A stretch of DNA of 9,316 nt from Dehalococcoidia bacterium (GTDB lineage Bacteria; Chloroflexota; Dehalococcoidia; UBA3495; JAAXIE01): contig JAAXIE010000153.1 in assembly GCA_012270525.1 (NCBI GenBank), positions 1 to 9,316 on the forward strand, in the 5' to 3' direction. The translations under genes were made by a program, and so were the position numbers. Shown one piece after another: positions 5,668 through 9,316 of the stretch (positions within the stretch are counted from its first letter, which is position 1; each line of letters starts with the position of its first letter). The notes beneath the pieces were generated by a model. It made no database searches and was not told the DNA's origin. It saw only the letters and a list, made by a program, of their open reading frames with translations.

Positions 5668-6333
5668 TTGATTGAAGGTATATGGATATGGGCGGCTGCG
5701 GCGGTCGTGGGCTACCTCCTGGGGTCGTTGCCAACTGCATACCTGCTGGTGCGTCTCTTCACTCGCAAGAACGTCATGGACTGGGGCACGGGCAACGTGG
5801 GCACGCTCAACGTGCACCGCACCACCAGTTCCAAACTGCTCACGCTACTCACGCTCTTGGGGGACCTGAGCAAGGCATACGCTGCCATCGTGATCGGGTG
5901 GCTGCTGGCGAGACAGGCGGGTCTGGACCCGGGGTCGGCGCCCTGGCCATGGGCCACCGGGGGAGACCATATCGGGGCCACCATCGCTGGCATAGCCGCG
6001 ATTCTCGGGCACAACTACTCGGTATTCCTGCGATTCAAGGGGGGCAAGGGGATCACCTGCTCCGCTTCCATGGGATTCTACTTCCACCCCTTCATCGTAG
6101 GGTTCTGGGTCCTTAGCTTCTTCTTGACCGTGGCGGTGAGCCGCTGGCTGGTACTGGGGCAGATGGTAGCGACGGCGGCAATGCCCATCTTTTGCTATTT
6201 CCTCTACCCGGAGGCTTCTATAGCCAGCTATTTCGTGGCGGCCCTGGTGTTGTGGCGCCATGCCCCACGCATCAAGTCCCTACTCGACGGGACTGAACCC
6301 AAGCTATACTATAAGGCGCAACAGTCATCCTAG
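5668..6333 (+). CDS. PlsY-family acyl-phosphate:glycerol-3-phosphate acyltransferase, divergent
   Basis: This 221-residue integral membrane protein is slightly longer than typical PlsY (about 200). PlsY transfers an acyl group from acyl-phosphate to glycerol-3-phosphate, making lysophosphatidic acid for phospholipid synthesis. Family marks are VVGYLLGSLPTAYLL (13-27) in the first helix, GTGNVGTLN (40-48) for the usual GSGNxGxTN, GDLSKAY (65-71), and LGHNYSVFLRFKGGKG (113-128) with the conserved His and the phosphate-loop glycines. Several further hydrophobic helices follow (about 105-112, 142-157, 165-180, 186-196). It departs from consensus at places reported as important in PlsY: the Arg before motif 1 (usual IRxxGSGN) is Met in VMDWGTGN, the Ser of GSGN is Thr, and the late HREN-type segment reads HAPR, losing its Glu. 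It may be a paralogue with altered substrate or chemistry. It lies 100 bp upstream of yvcK and may share its transcript. Confidence 0.85.
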   Translation: MIEGIWIWAAAAVVGYLLGSLPTAYLLVRLFTRKNVMDWGTGNVGTLNVHRTTSSKLLTLLTLLGDLSKAYAAIVIGWLLARQAGLDPGSAPWPWATGGDHIGATIAGIAAILGHNYSVFLRFKGGKGITCSASMGFYFHPFIVGFWVLSFFLTVAVSRWLVLGQMVATAAMPIFCYFLYPEASIASYFVAALVLWRHAPRIKSLLDGTEPKLYYKAQQSS

Positions 6334-6433
6334 ACCGCGTTATCCTTCCATATCTTCGCTGCTTGGGTGGTCTTCAGATTTCCGACGACGTGAGCGGACC
6401 CTGTCCGGGGTGCGCGCTTCGAGTGTAGAGCGC

Positions 6434-7447
6434 ATGTCATTTCCCAAGATCGTGGTTGTCGGTGGCGGCACCGGAAACCATACGACCCTAACAGGTCTCA
6501 AGCAGAAGGGCTGCGACCTGACTGCCGTGGTCAGCATGATGGACAACGGAGGCAGTTCGGGCAGGCTGCGGGACGAGTTGGGGCAGTTGCCGCCGGGAGA
6601 CCTGCGCCAGTGCTTGGTGGCGCTCGCCGCCGATGACCGCTCCAGTGCGTTGATGCGCCAGCTTTTCACCTACCGTTTCAGCGCGGGCAACAGCTTGAGC
6701 GGCCACAACTTCGGCAATCTGTTCCTCACGGCCCTCACCGAGATCACTGGAAATACAGCCACCGCCATCGAAGAGGCCTCGCGCATCATGAACGTGCAGG
6801 GCACGGTGCTGCCGGTCACGCTGAGCAAGTCGACCCTCAAGGCGCGCCTTGTGGACGGCTCCACGCTGGTGGGGGAATCGTCGATCGACCAGCGCACGGA
6901 TAACACCGAAGTGGCCATCGACTACGTCTACCTGGAGCCGACGGCCTATGCCCATCCGCCGGTCTTGGAAGCGATAGAAGCGGCTGATGCGATCGTGCTT
7001 GGCCCAGGGGACATATACACCAGCGTGGTGCCCAACCTCCTGGTGGAGGATGTGGCCGACGCGATACGGGAGAGCCGTGGCACCAAGATTTACGTCTGCA
7101 ACATCATGACCAAGCGGGGGGAGTCGGACGGGTTCACTACATCGGACTTCGCCCGGTTGGTGCAGGAGTATCTCAAGACCAACCAGCCACTGGACTACAT
7201 GGTGGTCAACGATGCCTCGTTCCCGGAGCGAACTCTGCACAAGTACACCAGCGACGGCCAATACCCGGTGTCCATCGATCTGGAGCAGACCAAGGCGCGA
7301 GCCAACCGCGTGGTGCGGACCCATCTGCTGGCGGCGGGGATCTACTTGCGGCATGACCCTCTGCTGCTGGCCGATACTATAATGTCCATCGTGACCAGGG
7401 AGCGGACCGGGCGTCCGGTGCTGGCAGCCGGAGAACGCTCCCCGTAG
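6434..7447 (+). CDS. yvcK: YvcK/GlmR-type CofD-like nucleotide-sugar-binding regulator
   Basis: The 337-residue product belongs to the YvcK branch of the CofD-like family. YvcK (GlmR in Bacillus) binds UDP-GlcNAc, is needed for normal cell shape and gluconeogenic growth, and stimulates GlmS. Motifs: GGGTGNHTTLTGLK (10-23), MDNGGSSGRLRDELG (36-50), PPGD (53-56), GHNFGNLFLTAL (90-101), GPGDIYTSVVPNLLV (190-204), and CNIMTKRGESDGFTTSDF (222-239). The usual DDGGSSGR reads DNGGSSGR and the usual GPGSLYTS reads GPGDIYTS, so some binding residues differ. ATG 6434 gives the expected MxFPKIVVVGGGTG opening. The reading frame stays open upstream into the end of plsY, but that extension is polar and unlike the family. 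The ribosome-binding site is weak. A 100-bp gap from plsY has no clear promoter or terminator, and glmS begins 51 bp downstream. The usual Gram-positive neighbours rapZ and whiA are absent. Confidence 0.9.
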   Translation: MSFPKIVVVGGGTGNHTTLTGLKQKGCDLTAVVSMMDNGGSSGRLRDELGQLPPGDLRQCLVALAADDRSSALMRQLFTYRFSAGNSLSGHNFGNLFLTALTEITGNTATAIEEASRIMNVQGTVLPVTLSKSTLKARLVDGSTLVGESSIDQRTDNTEVAIDYVYLEPTAYAHPPVLEAIEAADAIVLGPGDIYTSVVPNLLVEDVADAIRESRGTKIYVCNIMTKRGESDGFTTSDFARLVQEYLKTNQPLDYMVVNDASFPERTLHKYTSDGQYPVSIDLEQTKARANRVVRTHLLAAGIYLRHDPLLLADTIMSIVTRERTGRPVLAAGERSP

Positions 7448-7489
7448 GGAGCATCCGCGGGAACTCCTGGGGTTCCAGCTACATGGGCC

Positions 7490-7494
7490 GGAGG
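7490..7494 (+). promoter_or_regulatory. Ribosome-binding site of glmS
   Basis: GGAGG is 4 nt before the GTG at 7499, within a G-rich run that extends the match. It supports the GTG start, which is also required because the next codon must be the catalytic cysteine. The 51-bp gap from yvcK also contains a 5-bp stem (GGAAC 7460-7464, GTTCC 7472-7476) without a T-run, so it does not look like a terminator. Confidence 0.65.
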
Positions 7495-7498
7495 GGCC

Positions 7499-9316
7499 GT
7501 GTGCGGCATCGTCGGGTACGTCGGTAACAGCGAGTCATGGCCGATTGTCTTTTCCGGTCTGCAACGCCTCGGCTACAGGGGCTATGACAGTGCTGGGATT
7601 GCCGTCATAGGGGCTGACGGGAGCCTGGAGATACGCAAGAGTGCGGGGAAGGTGCAGGAGTTGGAACCCCGGCAGGGTGAAACCCCGCCATCGGGCCGGG
7701 CCGCCATCGGCCACACCCGGTGGGCGACTCACGGAGTCCCAAACAGTCCCAATGCCCATCCCCATAGCGATTGTTACGGGAATATTGCACTGGTCCACAA
7801 CGGGATCGTGGAGAACTACCTGGAGTTGAAGCTGAGGCTCAGTGCTTCGGGCCACCGGTTCACTTCTGATACGGACACCGAGGTCATCGTGCACCTCCTC
7901 GAAGAGGCCATGGCCCGTGGCCTGAGTTTCGAGTCTTCGCTGATGGAAGCGGGGTCCCAGTTGCAGGGGGCGAACGCCATAGGTGTGTTGCGTCGCGATG
8001 AACCCGACAAGCTGCTGGCTATGCGCTTGGGCTACGCGGGAGGCTTGGTGGCTGCCACCAGGGAGGGAGAGGCGATGTTCGCCAGCGACCTGCCCGCCTT
8101 AGTCCCGTTTTCATCAGAAGTATGCCCCCTGGATGATGGTGAGTTGGCCGTGGTTGCTCCGGGCAAAGTGGAAGTGGTGGGACGAAACGGCTGGACAGTG
8201 GTGAAGGAGCCGGTGAAGGTGCCCCCCGGATCGCTGTGGGTCGACAAGGGCGGCCACGACCATTTCATGTTGAAGGAGATACTGGAGCAGCCCCAGGCGG
8301 TCTCCAGCGCGTTGAGAGGGAGAGTCGATTTCGAGCGCGGTCGCATAACCCTGGACGACTTTCCGTTGACCGACGCGGATATTCGCGACCTGTCGCGGGT
8401 GGTCCTGGTGGGGTGCGGCACCAGCCTCAATGCAGGGATGCTGGGAGCGCACTTGATGGAGGAACTGGCGGGCATCCCGGCAACCGCGGAAAGCTCCTCC
8501 GAGTTGCGCTATCGCAACCCGGTCATCGACGACCGGACGCTGGTAGTCGGCATCGGACAGAGCGGGGAGACGGCTGACACTCTGGCGGCCATGGAGGACG
8601 TCAGGAGGCGGGGTGCGCGCCTGGTCACGGTCTGCAACGTGGAAGGAAGCATGGCGACAAGAACAGCCGAGGGCACCATGTACATGCGTTCCGGTGTGGA
8701 AGTGGGGGTGGCGAGCACCAAGACCTTCGTGGCGTCTGTGACCCTGCTGGGCCTGCTTGCAGGATACCTGGGGCAGAGAACCGGTAACGGGCCTGCGCCT
8801 GGCATATTGGAGCAGCTGGCCCGGGCTCCTGGGGTCATGGGCAGGGTGCTATCGCAACAGCACCGCCTGCGCGAGATGGCATGGCGGTATGCCCGTTACC
8901 ACCACTTCCTCTACCTTGGGAGAGGGCTCGACTACCCCATCGCCGTGGAAGGGGCCCTGAAGCTCAAGGAGATCAGCTACATCCATGCCGAGGCATATCC
9001 CGCTGGCGAGATGAAGCATGGGCCCATCGCTCTCATCGACGAGCGGATGCCGGTGGTTGCGATTGCCACGGCGGGGCCTCTCTATGACAAGATGGTGGGC
9101 AATATCATGGAAGTGAAGGCTAGGGGTGGGTCAGTCATTGCCCTAGCCACCGAGGGCGATACGAACCTGGCAGGGCTGGTGGACGACATTATCTACCTGC
9201 CACAGTCCGAGGGTATCCTGTCACCCCTGCTGACCATCCTGCCGCTACAGCTATTCGCCTATCACATCGCGGTGCGTCGTGGCTGCGACGTGGACCAGCC
9301 CCGGAACCTGGCCAAG
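7499..9316 (+). CDS. glmS: Glucosamine-6-phosphate synthase (isomerising), last few codons off window
   Basis: GlmS makes glucosamine-6-phosphate from fructose-6-phosphate and glutamine, the entry to UDP-GlcNAc and peptidoglycan. All 606 visible codons are in frame; about five residues plus the stop are missing. The N-terminal glutaminase domain shows Met-Cys-Gly with Cys2 as nucleophile, LGYRGYDSAG (24-33), HTRWATHG (72-79), HNG (100-102) and SDTDTE (123-128). Two SIS sugar-phosphate domains follow: CGTS (306-309), QSGETADT (354-361), EVGVASTK (401-408), then EGALKLKEISYIHAEAY (484-500) and MKHGP (505-509), holding equivalents of Escherichia coli Glu488 and His504. The last visible residue matches catalytic Lys603. 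Oddities: the Ser before QSGET (E. coli Ser347, phosphate contact) is Gly353, and the usual SPLVIG of the glutaminase domain reads YAGGLVA (179-185). The start is GTG 7499. The 51-bp upstream gap is too short for a glmS ribozyme. Control by the adjacent YvcK is likely. Confidence 0.97.
   Translation, partial: MCGIVGYVGNSESWPIVFSGLQRLGYRGYDSAGIAVIGADGSLEIRKSAGKVQELEPRQGETPPSGRAAIGHTRWATHGVPNSPNAHPHSDCYGNIALVHNGIVENYLELKLRLSASGHRFTSDTDTEVIVHLLEEAMARGLSFESSLMEAGSQLQGANAIGVLRRDEPDKLLAMRLGYAGGLVAATREGEAMFASDLPALVPFSSEVCPLDDGELAVVAPGKVEVVGRNGWTVVKEPVKVPPGSLWVDKGGHDHFMLKEILEQPQAVSSALRGRVDFERGRITLDDFPLTDADIRDLSRVVLVGCGTSLNAGMLGAHLMEELAGIPATAESSSELRYRNPVIDDRTLVVGIGQSGETADTLAAMEDVRRRGARLVTVCNVEGSMATRTAEGTMYMRSGVEVGVASTKTFVASVTLLGLLAGYLGQRTGNGPAPGILEQLARAPGVMGRVLSQQHRLREMAWRYARYHHFLYLGRGLDYPIAVEGALKLKEISYIHAEAYPAGEMKHGPIALIDERMPVVAIATAGPLYDKMVGNIMEVKARGGSVIALATEGDTNLAGLVDDIIYLPQSEGILSPLLTILPLQLFAYHIAVRRGCDVDQPRNLAK

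Noticed and set aside
6260..6433. Upstream extension of yvcK overlapping the end of plsY
   Set aside because: The extension is Arg/Ser/Pro-rich and unlike the family, while ATG 6434 gives the standard beginning.
6488..7354. Minus-strand open frame of 288 codons inside yvcK
   Set aside because: It is antisense to a clearly conserved YvcK coding region and has no recognisable motifs.
7448..7498. glmS ribozyme or riboswitch
   Set aside because: Only 51 bp separate yvcK and glmS, far less than the ribozyme needs, and its core is not recognisable.

Overview
This is a GC-rich bacterial chromosomal window without rRNA, tRNA, insertion sequences, CRISPR arrays or phage genes. Genes are tightly packed and several use GTG or TTG starts. 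YvcK, GlmS and PlsY homologues point to a Gram-positive-like or deep-branching free-living bacterium. The long LarA-like protein and the Asp-box protein would fit Chloroflexota or a similar environmental lineage, but that placement is a guess; the sequence has no decisive marker.

Layout: the window is two divergent blocks meeting in a 169-bp promoter region (4561-4729). The left block reads on the minus strand. It runs from a long zinc-dependent dehydrogenase (4560-3331) to a histidine-rich LarA/DUF2088 protein (3330-1717), whose ATG directly follows the dehydrogenase TGA. A diacylglycerol/sphingosine-kinase-type lipid kinase (1714-809) starts 2 nt after the LarA-like stop. These three look like one coupled transcript from a good sigma-70-type promoter (TTGACA, 17 bp, CATACT). 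Beyond it, a five-Asp-box beta-propeller-type protein with its own -10-like element runs off the left edge.

The right block reads on the plus strand: a DUF71/Dph6-like PP-loop ATPase, probably from a leaderless mRNA; a divergent PlsY-family membrane acyltransferase; a YvcK/GlmR-type protein; and GlmS, cut at the right edge only a few codons before its expected end.

Functional reading: YvcK next to GlmS is the clearest biological link. In Bacillus subtilis, YvcK (GlmR) binds UDP-GlcNAc and stimulates GlmS, so the right block probably serves cell-envelope precursor supply, with PlsY-like phospholipid synthesis upstream. The left block looks like a catabolic or tailoring module: a metal-dependent racemase/epimerase-like protein, a possibly NADP-linked dehydrogenase and a kinase with an altered signature. 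Its substrate cannot be read from the sequence. The LarA-like, PlsY-like, GlmS and lipid-kinase proteins each deviate from family consensus at conserved positions, and these deviations are the main leads. No entirely unknown system is evident.
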